Positions 48,480 to 59,539 of a stretch of DNA of 64,000 nucleotides are shown piece by piece. Numbering within the stretch: position 1 is the first letter of the stretch; each line of letters starts with the position of its first letter. This DNA is from Puccinia triticina (taxonomy: Eukaryota > Basidiomycota > Pucciniomycetes > Pucciniales > Pucciniaceae). Position numbers and translations under genes: made by a program. The stretch lies in NCBI RefSeq assembly GCF_026914185.1, contig NC_070561.1, forward strand, positions 7,998,001 through 8,062,000, read 5' to 3'. A model generated the notes under the pieces. The model saw only the letters and a program-made list of their open reading frames with translations, made no database searches and was not told where the DNA came from.

Positions 48480-49052
48480 TTGGATGTTTTCACTGCCCCT
48501 ATACATACATATGACATCTTGACTTGCAAGTGGCAAGCTCTTGAATCCGGCCACACTGCGCAAAAGTTTTTACTAGATCTTGATGAACCAATCTTGGAGT
48601 TCAGGCACGTAGAGCACATCTTCTACGACGTCTCTTTGTCGGGCCGACTTACAGTACCAGGGCTCAAGTTGAGGCGGAAAACCGCTCTATCGCATCGCCA
48701 TTCGCTGGTAATGTTGTTCCTTGACCGAGAGTGTAACGGTAGGTGGGATTGGTCCACGGGCCGGTATGATCTCTACGAGCAGGCGAAACAGGGATCCGTC
48801 GCTGTGCTATGGGTGCAGCCGACACACACCCCTGTGTGCTGCCCGGGTCACTCCGACCTCTCTTCTCCTCCCCCTCTGCTGCGTCGAGGGGCTAGACTTC
48901 TCTACCTCAGAAGTTCGAGCCCTCTCGAAACAACTGAGGTGGCGGCGGAGGCGAGGCGGAACCCATCTGCAACTCCAGTTTGCTTTCCTTTCCCGCAATC
49001 CGTACACGGGAATCTCGGGAAGTCGATCCCTGACTTCCAAGATTCCCTATAG
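48480..49052 (+). CDS. Unrecognised open reading frame, 190 codons
   Basis: The frame starts MDVFTAPIHTYDILTCKWQ and includes EFRHVEHIFYDVSLSGRLTV and DRECNGRWDWSTGRYDLYEQ. The first 120 residues look protein-like (balanced composition, acidic and aromatic residues); the remainder is Pro/Ser-rich and may be read-through. No family was recognised and no introns or regulatory signals are convincing. It could be a gene fragment or a transposon relic. Confidence 0.3.
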   Translation: MDVFTAPIHTYDILTCKWQALESGHTAQKFLLDLDEPILEFRHVEHIFYDVSLSGRLTVPGLKLRRKTALSHRHSLVMLFLDRECNGRWDWSTGRYDLYEQAKQGSVAVLWVQPTHTPVCCPGHSDLSSPPPLLRRGARLLYLRSSSPLETTEVAAEARRNPSATPVCFPFPQSVHGNLGKSIPDFQDSL

Positions 49053-49490
49053 ATGCCATAAGACATTGAAAGTCTGGGCAGTACACCAACAATGAGAGAG
49101 CACACACGCGCAGCGCAACTAGAAAGCGTGCAGAGCTAAAAAGCATCACAGACCCTCCCGGCCAGCCAGGCTAGAGTGGACGTATCTGTACTGCAGGAAT
49201 ACACCTAATCCTAGAAGCCTTGATCAGACTGCACCTCAGCAAAAGCAGAAGTTTGACATACATGTTGCAAGCTTTTAGGAATACTGAGCAAGGACTAGGG
49301 CGGTGAAGAGCGGTGAAGTGAATAATGATTCAGGAGTTGGATACAGATTGGTACAAGTTTTGTTGGCTGTTGAGACAATTGTACGACAGTCTGATAGACA
49401 GTATACTCACTTCTTTGCAATGTGGCAAGCTCGTGTGCAGGGCAATGTACTTTGACTGAGCCATTTCACCAAGCTTAGGTTATAAATAGT
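49053..49490. other. Upstream region of the secreted-protein gene
   Basis: No coding feature is supported. It ends at the TATA box of the next gene. Confidence 0.4.
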
Positions 49491-49498
49491 CCTCTTAT
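49491..49498 (+). promoter_or_regulatory. TATA box of the secreted-protein gene
   Basis: A perfect TATAAATA lies 118 bp upstream of the predicted ATG at 49609, a typical fungal core-promoter distance. Confidence 0.65.
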
Positions 49499-49608
49499 TT
49501 TGTGGTTGTACTTTGAGAAATCAAAGTTCCCCCATCTGTCAATCATCTAAAAATAAAATCATTCTGTTCTTTCAGTCATCAGTTTATCCAGCCAAGCAGA
49601 AGGTAGTC

Positions 49609-50852
49609 ATGCTCTTAACCAAGATATTAGTTGCCTTGCAACTCTTCCATTACCATAATGCCTCAGCAAAACCACTTCCACTTTCGCCAGCTCTGGCAAA
49701 GAGGGCTTTTGCTGGAAACCATGTGATCAACAGCCCCTTAACAGAGGGTGGAGTAGAAACTGGCAGGCTGGAGTGTATGTCAATGTTTTTATTGGACTTT
49801 TGTTTCAAATGGGAAATTTGGGATCCTGTTTTTAACTACTTTGCAAAACTGATAATTGACAATCCTTAATTTTGATTTAGTAACTAGGCCAATTGAAATA
49901 TCAAGGGGTATGTCATTCATTTTAGGCTTAGGTCCACTATTACCAAATTTTGATCACTTTATGGTTCTTTCTGTGATGATCCTCATTTTGTAGTGGAAAC
50001 ATCTGAACATGCAGAATGTGAGGGGTACAATGTCTGATTGAATACCTTTTTTTCACCCAAGGAGACCACTGACATTTGATTCATTCAACATTTACCGGCT
50101 GTTAACTCAGGCCCACCTGCCACATTGACTGATCAGATGGCACAAGCCCAATTGAAATCTGGGCAAAAAGTTGTAAATGATTATGATGCCTCACATGCTC
50201 TTGAGAGCACAAGCAGTGAGTACTTACCAATATCATTTGTTTTATAATAACCAAAAAGGATACTGAATTGCATATCTCTTAAATTCAAAAAATTCACTTG
50301 AAAAATGAAGTAAAAAGGGTGGGAGGTAAGATACCACTTGAGCAACCTTCACAATCTAGTGAATCAGATGATTTCATGAAACAAGTTGAAGTTTTGGTGT
50401 CACATTTTGAGGATAATCAGAAGCAAAAATTAAGGGACATTATAAGGAAAAGTTTTGATAAGGCACCCAATCACACTCCACAACCACTTGAAGATACCAT
50501 CAAGGAAATTACTGAATTTGTGGAAACATTAGATAATCAAAGGAAGGAGATATTTTGGAACTTTTTGGATAATCAGAAGGATATCTTTGGAGCCAAAGCT
50601 GTTTATGAAATGGAGACTGATGAAATTTACAGAAAAATATGTTCCAAGTTATCATTGGAAGAGTTAAGCAAAGAGGTGTTTTCTTTTATGATATATCTGG
50701 GTGCTTTTTATGATTCTGCTCCAACACATAAGAGAACACCATCTATGCAAGAATGCCATAAAATCCTTCAAGAAATTCCTGATATTCCTGAACCTCAAAG
50801 GGGAATGCTCTATCAAATGCTGACCATCCTTAAGAATACTCAAAATGATTAG
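49609..50852 (+). CDS. Predicted small secreted protein, candidate effector
   Basis: Five phase-consistent exons (49609-49774, 49881-49907, 49994-50017, 50111-50215, 50311-50852) give 287 residues. The N-terminus MLLTKILVALQLFHYHNASA is a strong signal peptide with an AxA-like end, followed by a Pro/Leu-rich stretch ending in a dibasic LAKR that could be a Kex2 site. The mature part is charged and helical, with few cysteines and no recognised domain. It has repeated DNQK/DNQR motifs: FEDNQKQKLRDII, TLDNQRKEIFWNFL and, diverged, PEPQRGMLYQML. Two micro-exons (27 and 24 nt) were chosen on splice consensus and phase, so alternative splicing there is possible. It sits alone between repeats, a common setting for rust effectors, but function is inferred only from secretion and novelty. 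Confidence 0.65.
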
Positions 50853-51404
50853 CTATACAACCACCCAAAACCTTCCAGTCCATTGGTCAATAAAATGCCA
50901 TCATTTCTTTTGCACATTCCCTGTTCTGAATTTCACAGCATATTCCTGGAACAATTTCATTCTTGATTGAATATATGGCTATTGTGGCAGAATCAATTCA
51001 GCCTTTTCTTGTGTTCCTTTATTTCAAATGTGTTGGATATTAAGTAGCCTGCAGCTTCCTCTGCCAACTTTTGTTTCCACTCATTTTTTTCACCTGTTTC
51101 ATAGCTGTCTTACATGTGGCTTGTTACATAGCTATAGTAGGTATTCATAAGAAATCTATATATTTTCACTGAAAGAAAAACTAGGTCAACTTCTTGCAGT
51201 TGAAACTAGAGATGGTCACTTCAAACCCGCTGCAGGTATCCCCTATCCGCTGGCGGGTACCCGCCAGAGTGCACGGATACCCGCCAGCGGATGCGGATGT
51301 CTGATATTCCGGCAGAATCCAGCGGGTACCCGTGTATTCAGACGGGTATTTGCTGACCCTAGGGTATGGGAACTGTGGCGGTCAGCAGCCATATAAAGCC
51401 GTTC
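50853..51404. other. 3' flank of the secreted-protein gene
   Basis: AT-rich. From about 51230 a GC-rich repeat with GCGGGTACCCGC palindromes (51241-51345) begins, suggesting transposon-derived sequence. Confidence 0.4.
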
Positions 51405-51555
51405 TATGTTGCTGTCAATCGGGGGGAGTCCCTCCCAGTCGACAGCAACATACAACAGTTGACCGGGATGAGTCCCTCCCGGTCAACAGTCATATCAAGC
51501 AGTCAACCGGGAGCAGTCCCTCCCGGTCAACAGCAAAGAAGTCAACCGGGAGGAG
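51405..51555. repeat. Short array related to the 44-bp palindromic satellite
   Basis: Three and a half units of GTCAACCGGGAGSAGTCCCT..GGTCAAC cores with AGCAACATACAACAG-like spacers and a period near 44 bp. This is the architecture of 31010-32490, with AGTCCCTCCC in place of GGATCCCTCCC. Confidence 0.75.
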
Positions 51556-51560
51556 CGGGT

Positions 51561-51694
51561 TGTTGGTACATGTAGGTGACATGTACAATGTCCTCGACTA
51601 CGTGACATGTCACATGCTGTTAATGTTGTTGTATATAGTTCATTCCTCTCTGTAGTAATGAACTCTATTGATTCTCTGAGCTCCCCATCCAACA
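51561..51694 (+). mobile_element. Possible short LTR of a retrotransposon
   Basis: Begins TGTTGGTACATG and ends CCATCCAACA (TGTTGG...CCAACA inverted tips), 134 bp, and is followed directly by GGTTATGAGCC, which looks like a tRNA primer-binding site. No matching second LTR or target duplication was found in the window. Confidence 0.5.
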
Positions 51695-52260
51695 GGTTAT
51701 GAGCCTCTCGCCGGAGTAGCCCGGAAAAAACTATAAATAAACAAATTCCTATCAACAAACACCCGTAACCGGCTTCAGGACAAGATATCATCAGTAGTTC
51801 CATTGTAGGAATGAGCACCATAAACCACCCCTTGTCGTAGTCACACCTGACGAGTCGCCGTAGTCCGCCGGCGAGCACATCCTTTTCCGCTTTTCCGCAC
51901 ATCAACCAACTGTTCCTCTTTTCTTTGCCTCTCCCCCTTTTCTTTAATCTCTTCCTCAACACCATCTAAAAATCCCAACATAAAAATAGTATTAAAAAAA
52001 AAAAGTACACATATATAAACTTCTTTTCTCTCTCTCCTGATTGATTATCCAACCAAACCCGGCCTTGGGAGTTTGAGTTTCCTTCTAATCCCTAGTCTTG
52101 TGTGGTGACGCTCACGGGGAGATTCACAGTTTGCTACTCTTTAAACAAGCCCGTGGTGAATATCCTGCAGACATTTGGCTGCCGCGAATAAACCCAAAGT
52201 AATTCTTGATTTGGAGAACCCCCATAGCAATGGGGACTGAAAAAAAAGAAGCTTTAACAT
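51695..52260. other. Sequence downstream of the possible LTR
   Basis: Possible leader of the retroelement whose LTR precedes it. A 156-codon minus frame (51495-51965) is unrecognised. Confidence 0.35.
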
Positions 52261-52272
52261 TAATCTCAAAGC

Positions 52273-52503
52273 TTAATTAATGGGGATTTCCTGTTTGGCG
52301 TTGTTATGCTGAGCATCCCAACTAATTCCCCAGCCGCGCATGTCCACCTGTGCTGCCAAGTTTGCAAAAAGTTTGAAGTAACGTCTCTCAATGGAGAGCC
52401 CCACAAGTGAGAGCCCCATATCAGGGACCACATCCTTGACAGGCAGGCCCTGCCCCACCAGATATTTCCATTGCTCATGGCCCGGTGCCATCCTGAAACG
52501 TTT
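52273..52503 (-). pseudogene. Unidentified protein fragment
   Basis: A minus-strand frame preceded by a TTTCAG acceptor-like site reads MAPGHEQWKYLVGQGLPVKD and ends WGISWDAQHNNAKQEIPIN before a stop at 52273. It looks like a terminal exon of a real protein, but no family was recognised and no partner exons are visible. It could be a captured or transposon-encoded fragment. Confidence 0.3.
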
Positions 52504-52999
52504 CTCAATTCTTGTTATTCATACTTGGCCGCACTTTCAAATCACTATTTATTTAAATTGCAAGCTCAAAGCATCACAGTTTTACTCCTGTTATCGTAGC
52601 ATCAGGAGATCATCATTCACCAAATATTTTTGAATTTACACCAATCAAACCTTGCCACTCAAATCTTATCTGAGATAAAGACTCAGTTATTTGTTCACAG
52701 CTTCAGACTGCACTCACTCTGAACCTAGTATTCTCATTGAACCCCCCCTCTGCTGCCTCAACTCTCTATTCCCACCTCACTTCAGAACGCCTACTCAACA
52801 ACCCCACTCAGCTTAATCTCAAGCAGCATTATCCACAAAATCTCACCCAAACCGCCTACCCAAGAAGACCAGTAAGCCCAACCTCCAACAACTTCCTCCC
52901 CCAAAACTATGCCAGTCCGTGTACTAATTAGTAACCCCATCTATCTGCTTCCTCCCCTAAAGTCATACCAATGCAGAACTCTCATGTCAAATCCAAACA

Positions 53000-55900
53000 A
53001 TGTCTCTTACGTTTGCGGAACCATTGGAGTCCAACACGTATCCTATGATCCCTGACCTTGAAGATGTTGTCCCGGAGCCAACCACCCAAGAGGTTCCAAT
53101 CCCCCATGGAACCAAATTACCACCCAGCACCCTCCAAATGGACCGATGGCTTGGTGGGGCCTCCCCAACATTTGATACAAATCCACACTGCTTTACAATA
53201 CCTGGCCACACCATGGCGGACGCCTTTGATTTTGCCGCTGCTATGCAAGACACCGTCCGATGGACGTTGGAGAATCTTGTACCTCCAAAAATCCCTGGAG
53301 AAAAAAAGTCAAACGCCGGCCGGCCACCAACGTACAAGTGGAAGATGTATTACATTTGTCCCCGGAAAGGCCACCATGTACTTAGCTCCACTCAACTCTT
53401 GCAAAGCCAAATCTGGACAAAAATGCGGCTGCCAGGCCAGATTCAATATCTTGCTGCACCTTGCCACCAATTCACTGCGGGTTGATTGGTTTTGGAAGCA
53501 TTCTCACAAGCTCAACACACTCAAAGACATGGAGAACACCCGCATTTCAAAGGCCACTCACGACTGGGTTTGTGCTTGTGTTGACTCGGGACTTGGGTGG
53601 GACAGTATCCAAGACCTACTGTCATCCCAAGATCTTGATGTGGTAAGTAGCCCCCTTCATTTTGTTGTTTTATCTCCCTCCTGCTGTGGATGAGCCGTAC
53701 TGACCCTGTTTTAACATTCAAACATCAACTTCTAGCTTTGCGAGACTACTGCGCCTGTCCCAGAAGCCAATGGTGTAACTTGAGACCTTGTGTCAGCTGG
53801 CAAGCAAAACCAAGTTGCCCCTTAACTTGCCAACTTTCTGTTTTGCTACACCATCTGCAATTATTACTAGTTTCACACATTTCACATGTTTCTTCACATT
53901 TCACACTCTTTGATTTTATTATTGACATAGTTTATGTATGCTTGTATCTAGTAAAACTCAAGAAGCCTGATACATAAGTTGTACTTCTCAATATCTATTG
54001 TTCCCTAGACTTTTCAGAAGAGAAGAAAATAATAAACATCTTTTATTCATTCCTCTTTATTTGAAGATACATCAACACATCACTACTTCAAATAGCCAGT
54101 TTCCCTCATATCAACAAATCACTGTCCGGAAACTCAAGCCTGACTGTCTCAAATACTTATCACCGGCTGGGCGTAAACTCTTTGGATCAGATTCAACCCC
54201 ATCTACAACTCAGAGCCACTGGATTATCCCAGTAAACTTCCATCAAGTGGATTCACATCTTCCCCGGAGTAACCCACCGCTGACACCTTGTCCGCAACTT
54301 GGTTCTAACTTGCATGGGAACTAACACTCAAAAGGACCAGAACGTCTTCAAATCCCTGACACTCTGGCAAACTCACTTGAACAATCTTGGCTGGCACACT
54401 TTTGTCCCGGCGCTCATTGATTCGGATGAATTTCTATTTTGCTTCCAATCACCGTGGCAACAACAGATGATGATGGTGCACGGAACAACAATGATAATGG
54501 TCAATGCTACCCACAACACGGTCAACAACTGCTTCCTGACACAAGGTTGGAAGGCCAGCTTGTAAACAGTTATGATACAAAACCCGGTCACATGTAACAG
54601 GCTTCCTGTATGCTGGGCTTTTACTGGTTCTCTGGCGATGTAAGTTATTTTTCAGCCACTGATTTGATCCTCAATTCCGTGGCTGATTGTACTCATCACT
54701 TGACCCTTAGCAAGCCAGTTGAACAGATCCTGACATGGCTGCATCGCTCCTCTGGGCTGGTCCTACATTCAGTGATGAGCGACTGTGCGCTGTGAGAACT
54801 CCTTTGGGATGGGTTGGCAGTCCTTTGAGGGGGAAAGAACAATATGATATTCCAGCTAAGTAATACTACTGTTACGGGTGGTTTGAAAGACCTGCCCCTC
54901 TATTATACTACAGAATTCTGACAACAAATTTATTTATTGTTGTGGCGTGACTTTATGACGGAGAAAACTTGTATGTAGTAGTCTCTATCAGACCTAGATC
55001 AGTTTTAACAAGTACAAGGTGCGTATACAACCTCTATATGGCGAGATGGGCAAAGAATATAATCAAGTGAGAATATGTTTTTTTTTGTTGGGCTTTAATG
55101 GTTTCAGCAGAGGGAAGTGATGATGGAGTATGATATGAGATTTCCATGTTAATGTATGATGACTGTGTCTTCCGTGATGATGGCAAAAATGATGACTGGT
55201 GACCACTGAGTTGGGGTGCCTGGGTGATGATGGAAAAAATGGTGGGAGGAGGGCCTCCTTATATATTTTTTTCTGAGTTATTTTTGCTGGTGAGGGCTGC
55301 ACTCAAGGCATTTCTGCTGGTGGTGACCCTGTGGATTGCACTGCCTTCTGTAAGGGGTGCATAACTTAAACTGATCTTCCGCATGAAAATGTGTGATTTG
55401 TACTTTTTAAGGCAAAGGCCGCCTAGGTTGGTTGCACTGCCACAGTGGAGGCTTTCTGACCGCATGCATTGATGTAAGGTCTGCACAACTCTTTTGAGTT
55501 GTTGAGTGGAGCCCTAGTTGATGCAGTTTCCAATGTGCAGGTCGCGTGAGGTGATCTGTAGCTAATAGTGGAGGCCTGCCTAACTATTAAATCTAACTAT
55601 GCTCTTATATATAGGCATACCTTTCATTATTCATATGACTTTCCACCTAGGTATGGCCTGTACTAAACCTATATTTGTAAATAACTTCTAAACTAAAAGA
55701 GCTAGTTGGGTAGTTGAAGTGAGTGACTAGGGTTAAATTTGTATGTAGAATCTATTTCTCTAATAACATTCTATCATATGCAAGTATTTTAGGCTGTGAG
55801 TTGAGGTTTTGGCAGTTTTGTTGCGCGCAACAGATCTGGATCACCACAGCGCAGGCAATTAAGGCAGCGGTCTCTTTGGCATTCCAACACCTTGGGGAAC

Positions 55901-57458
55901 ACGCACCAAGACATTATTGGTGTGTGTTCCATGTCATGAAGGCCTTTGCGGCAAAAGCGCTTGCCTACTTGGGCAATCAATTGTTGGAGGCCATGAAAGA
56001 CTTTCAAGAACTCCTGTACTCCAGTACTTATCCGGATAGCCAAATGATGGTCTTCCTCAGCAAGTGGAGGGAAGTTGACCCCGTTTCTGCAGAATACGTC
56101 GACTTGCAATGGTATTCCAACATCAAGCACTGGTCCCGATTTCACTGAACTGTAAGCACTTCTTGCTCCTGCAAGCAGTCCCTCAAACTGAGTTTTTTCT
56201 TGTTGAAAGACTGCATACCAGGGTATTGATACCAACAACTATGTCGAAGCTTGGCACCGCGTACTGAAGACTTGGTACCTCAAGCCATCAACCCAAAACC
56301 AAATTGATGAAGTTGTACATATTTTGTGTGAGGTGGTTGAGCCTAGGTACAGCCGACAAAACTCGCAGGCAGCTACCGGTTTTGTCAAACAAACCGCCAA
56401 CCGATTTCAACAGTTGGCCAAGCGTCGCGCAGACCAGATTACCGGTGCCTACTTGGAGCTAATAGGCGCTCAGGTGCAAAAGCACTCTAATTATGTAAGG
56501 AAGTTTTTTTCATTCCTTGGGCAATGTGTACAAAGCAGGATCAAGCTAACATGTTTACTCAGTTCCACATTGGAAGCTTCTAGAACCCATCAGTGCAAAC
56601 TTACCAAGTCAAGTACCAGCAACCAAGGCAAGTTACAAAAGGTTGACTGATCACTTGCAACTGTGGCTATCTCACCAGACACGGTAGCGCATGCAAACAT
56701 ATGTATTACCTGGCGCGCGAGTACAAACTGCTTGTTGTGGAGAAGGCCCAAGAGATACAACATCAACAAACCCCGGTCTTTGTCGACAGCGACTCGGAAA
56801 TAGAAGTCATCAGCAGCGTGATCTCGTTCAAGGTAGCAACCTTGAAGCGTTCTCCCCCCACAGCACTGGTTTCCCCAACAGAGCTTGCATTGATCAGGTA
56901 GCGTATGATGATTTCGCCATGGCCCACCCAGCATTCCTCCCTGATGCCCTGAGAACTCCAGGCAACAGGCCTAGCACAAGTAAATCAGCACCAGTAGCTG
57001 TTGTAAACCCACTGACTTCTGTGGGGAGAATCCACAACTCACTCAAGTCTGCAATGTCGGCATTTGACCAAGTGAAGGATGCCATGAAGAAAAAGACACA
57101 GCAAAAAGACTTGGCCAAACAATCACCGTCATCCCGGATGCATCAGTTTCAAGTCATGTCCCATACTCTCTTGTGTATGGTCAAGGAGCGCATGCCAGGC
57201 ATTGGTCAAACAACGGCACCTTTATTCTCAAACATTGGGGATACCTCTGGGATGACTGGTGCCGAGATAGCCGTCTTGACCGGTGAGCTGACGGAGGTCG
57301 GCTGGGCAACGCTGAAACGGATGGATGCTTTGATGAAGAACAAGACACACATGAAGGCATTTATCAAAAATTTAGACAAGTTATCAATGTTACTACTCAA
57401 GGAACAATCCTTCAAGCTTGTTGGAATGCTTGAGAATGCAAATATTCTGGCTGTTTGA
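53000..57458 (+). pseudogene. Decayed Mutator-like (MULE) transposase with SWIM zinc finger
   Basis: Pieces in order: N-terminal Pro-rich region and a FAR1-like cysteine segment (YICPRKGHH then NSCKAKSGQKCGCQARF in another frame, so a frameshift near 53375-53400); DDE core pieces VNATHNTVNNC (about 54500), VEQILTWLHRSSG..MSDCAL (about 54715-54795) and HYWCVFHVMKAF (about 55915-55950); YVEAWHRVLKTWYL (about 56240-56280); a SWIM finger CNCGYLTRHGSACKHMYYL (about 56655-56715); and a C-terminal tail to 57458. The first catalytic Asp (normally DATHNT) reads Asn. About 1 kb of foreign or intronic DNA (54800-55800) splits the core. Inactive as it stands. Confidence 0.85.
54796..55800. mobile_element. 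About 1 kb interrupting the MULE transposase
   Basis: Separates the MSDCAL and IWITTAQAIK parts of the DDE domain. Its interior starts TGTTACGGGTGG (54870) and could end TCTAATAACA (55768), LTR-like tips, but the adjacent five bases do not match as a target duplication. GCTGTGAG also occurs on both sides (about 54788 and 55793). An intron carrying an insertion is the alternative. Confidence 0.4.
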
Positions 57459-58202
57459 AAACAGATACAATAAAGCTTCTACAAAGATGACATGGTGGCA
57501 TGTTAAGATTTTAGTGGGCGACGCGTGGGGCCAGGGAAGAAAGTCAGCACAAAAGATTCTACTAGGGTGCAGGGAGAACAACACAGGGGTGTGGTGGTGC
57601 GGTTCATGAAGGACCACACCAACTTCTTCAATTTGTTGACTTCCATTTCATTTTGCTTGAGATCTGCCCTTCCTTTGGCAAACTTGTGTTGTCCCTGTCA
57701 CTCTTTGCATCATAGCTACTTGTCTCCACTGCTGATCTCTCCCAATAGTTACAATATCCTAAACAAATGATTGTCTCCACAGCTGATCACGTGTCCTGGT
57801 TACTATTTTTGACATCATTAACCAGCATAGTTATTACGTACTTTCAAATTCTTTTCTTGCTTTTTTTTACTTGTACATTTTTTTTGTCTGGTTGTCAGAT
57901 CAACGATGAATTTAATTTTGAATTCCTTTGGCTACATTTGCGCAAGCAGATATTTGCGTTGGACTGATCACCCATAGCCACGGTGCCATTGGAAGAGCAG
58001 TAATCTGGGTTTCAACTTAGTGTGTAGCCCAGCAAGTTGGGTTTTGGTTCTACTTGACCTTGGAACACCTACGCCAACCATGGACGACTTTCCCTTTTCC
58101 TCTTCTTCTCTGATCCATATCCCTATTGTCAAAACTTGGCTCTTTCCGCTGCACACTCCAACTGTCATGTCCAAAAGCAAACTCCCAACTGGAAGACTGT
58201 AC
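57459..58202. other. Spacer between the MULE and Copia remnants
   Basis: No LTR pair was identified. Short frames (57968-58516 minus, 58020-58214 plus) are unrecognised and overlap the Copia leader. Confidence 0.35.
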
Positions 58203-59532
58203 CCTAAACCATGACTAGGGGCAATCCCGGGTCTACAAACAATCAACCGGACAAAACCCAAGAACCCAAAATTGCGGAGCGTACTCGGTCCCCAAGTCTT
58301 GTCAAATGATTTCTTCATTGGAAGACTTGGCCGTATCCCATCTTCAAACTCACAAGGCGAAGGCCCATCTTCCCACGCCGACGTTAAAGGCAAAGGACCG
58401 GATTTCTTGGACGACATTCCCGAGGAGACCACCTTCCAGCCACGGTTGACACAAAGAGTCATTGGGTCGTCATCCAATGACTGGCGACGCACTGAGCCAG
58501 CCCCGCACACCATCACAGCTCCTCAAACCCGACCGCCAGCACCAACGTCCCCGACAAAACAGACAGACATCACCAGTCTCATTGCTGAGATGCAATACAA
58601 ACACAAGTTAGATGCTGCCAGATTGGCTGAAGATTGAGCCAGTCGGGAAGAAAACCGTGCCCGTTGTGAAGCCAAAGAAATCCGCTCACAAAGACGCCGT
58701 GAACTTGACGAAGAAGCTAAGATTTCAGCAATTGTGAATGCCGCAATCAACAAGCTGGACCCAGACAATCTTCTGAAACCAGATGGATCAAATATTTGCC
58801 ACTGGGAAGACGCCCTACGCCTGACAGCTTTTGAACGCTTCCATGACCAGCATTTCTTCAACCCCGCGGAGAACACTATTGTTGACCCCTACTATGAAGC
58901 CTTAGCACGTGGGATAATCCAATCCTCTGCGCATACCAATCTATCCTACAACCTGATCAATTTCAAGTCCTTGGCTGATGTCTACGACCACCTGGTGTCA
59001 AAGTTCCAAATCATCAATCGTGCAAAGCAACTCCACACCTAGGAAATCTTGAAGAAGATTTCACTTTGCGACTACAACAGCTCAGCTGAGGCCATCACGG
59101 CAGTTGACCAATGCGCCAGAACATTCTGGGAGCAAGGAGTTGAACTGACATGGGACAAAATCATTGGTTTCCTTTTCCAAGGAAACCTACATGATCACCT
59201 TGGACCTGTAGTTGATCGCAAAGTAGACCTCTTCATGGAAACCCATGACTATGAGATCCCAACATTGGGCAACATACTTTGATTCTGGGAGGCGGTGTGG
59301 ACCAAACATTGGCTAGCAACAGAATCTGGACAAACAGAGACTAGCACATTTTCTGTTGATCTAGCTAGCCGTCATGAGTCTAGAGTCTCAGGAGTGACTT
59401 CAGGAACACGTCAAGAGGAAGATGTCTCAGCGATGGCCATTACCAAATCAAAACACTGCTATATTTGCAAGAAAGAAGGTCATTATGCCCCCAAATGCCC
59501 TACTAATCGAAAGAACAACACAAATAACCGGT
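58203..59532 (+). pseudogene. Copia-type gag, interrupted by stops
   Basis: From a plausible start (MTRGNPGSTNN at about 58212) through LDPDNLLKPDGSNICHWEDA and YDHLVSKFQIINRAK to the zinc knuckle CYICKKEGHYAPKC (about 59455-59500), this is a Ty1/Copia gag polyprotein. It is broken by a shift near 58300 and by stops at 58636-58638 (TGA), 59041-59043 (TAG) and about 59280 (TGA). Two of the three stops look like CGA to TGA changes. Confidence 0.8.
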
Positions 59533-59539
59533 GTGGTAA

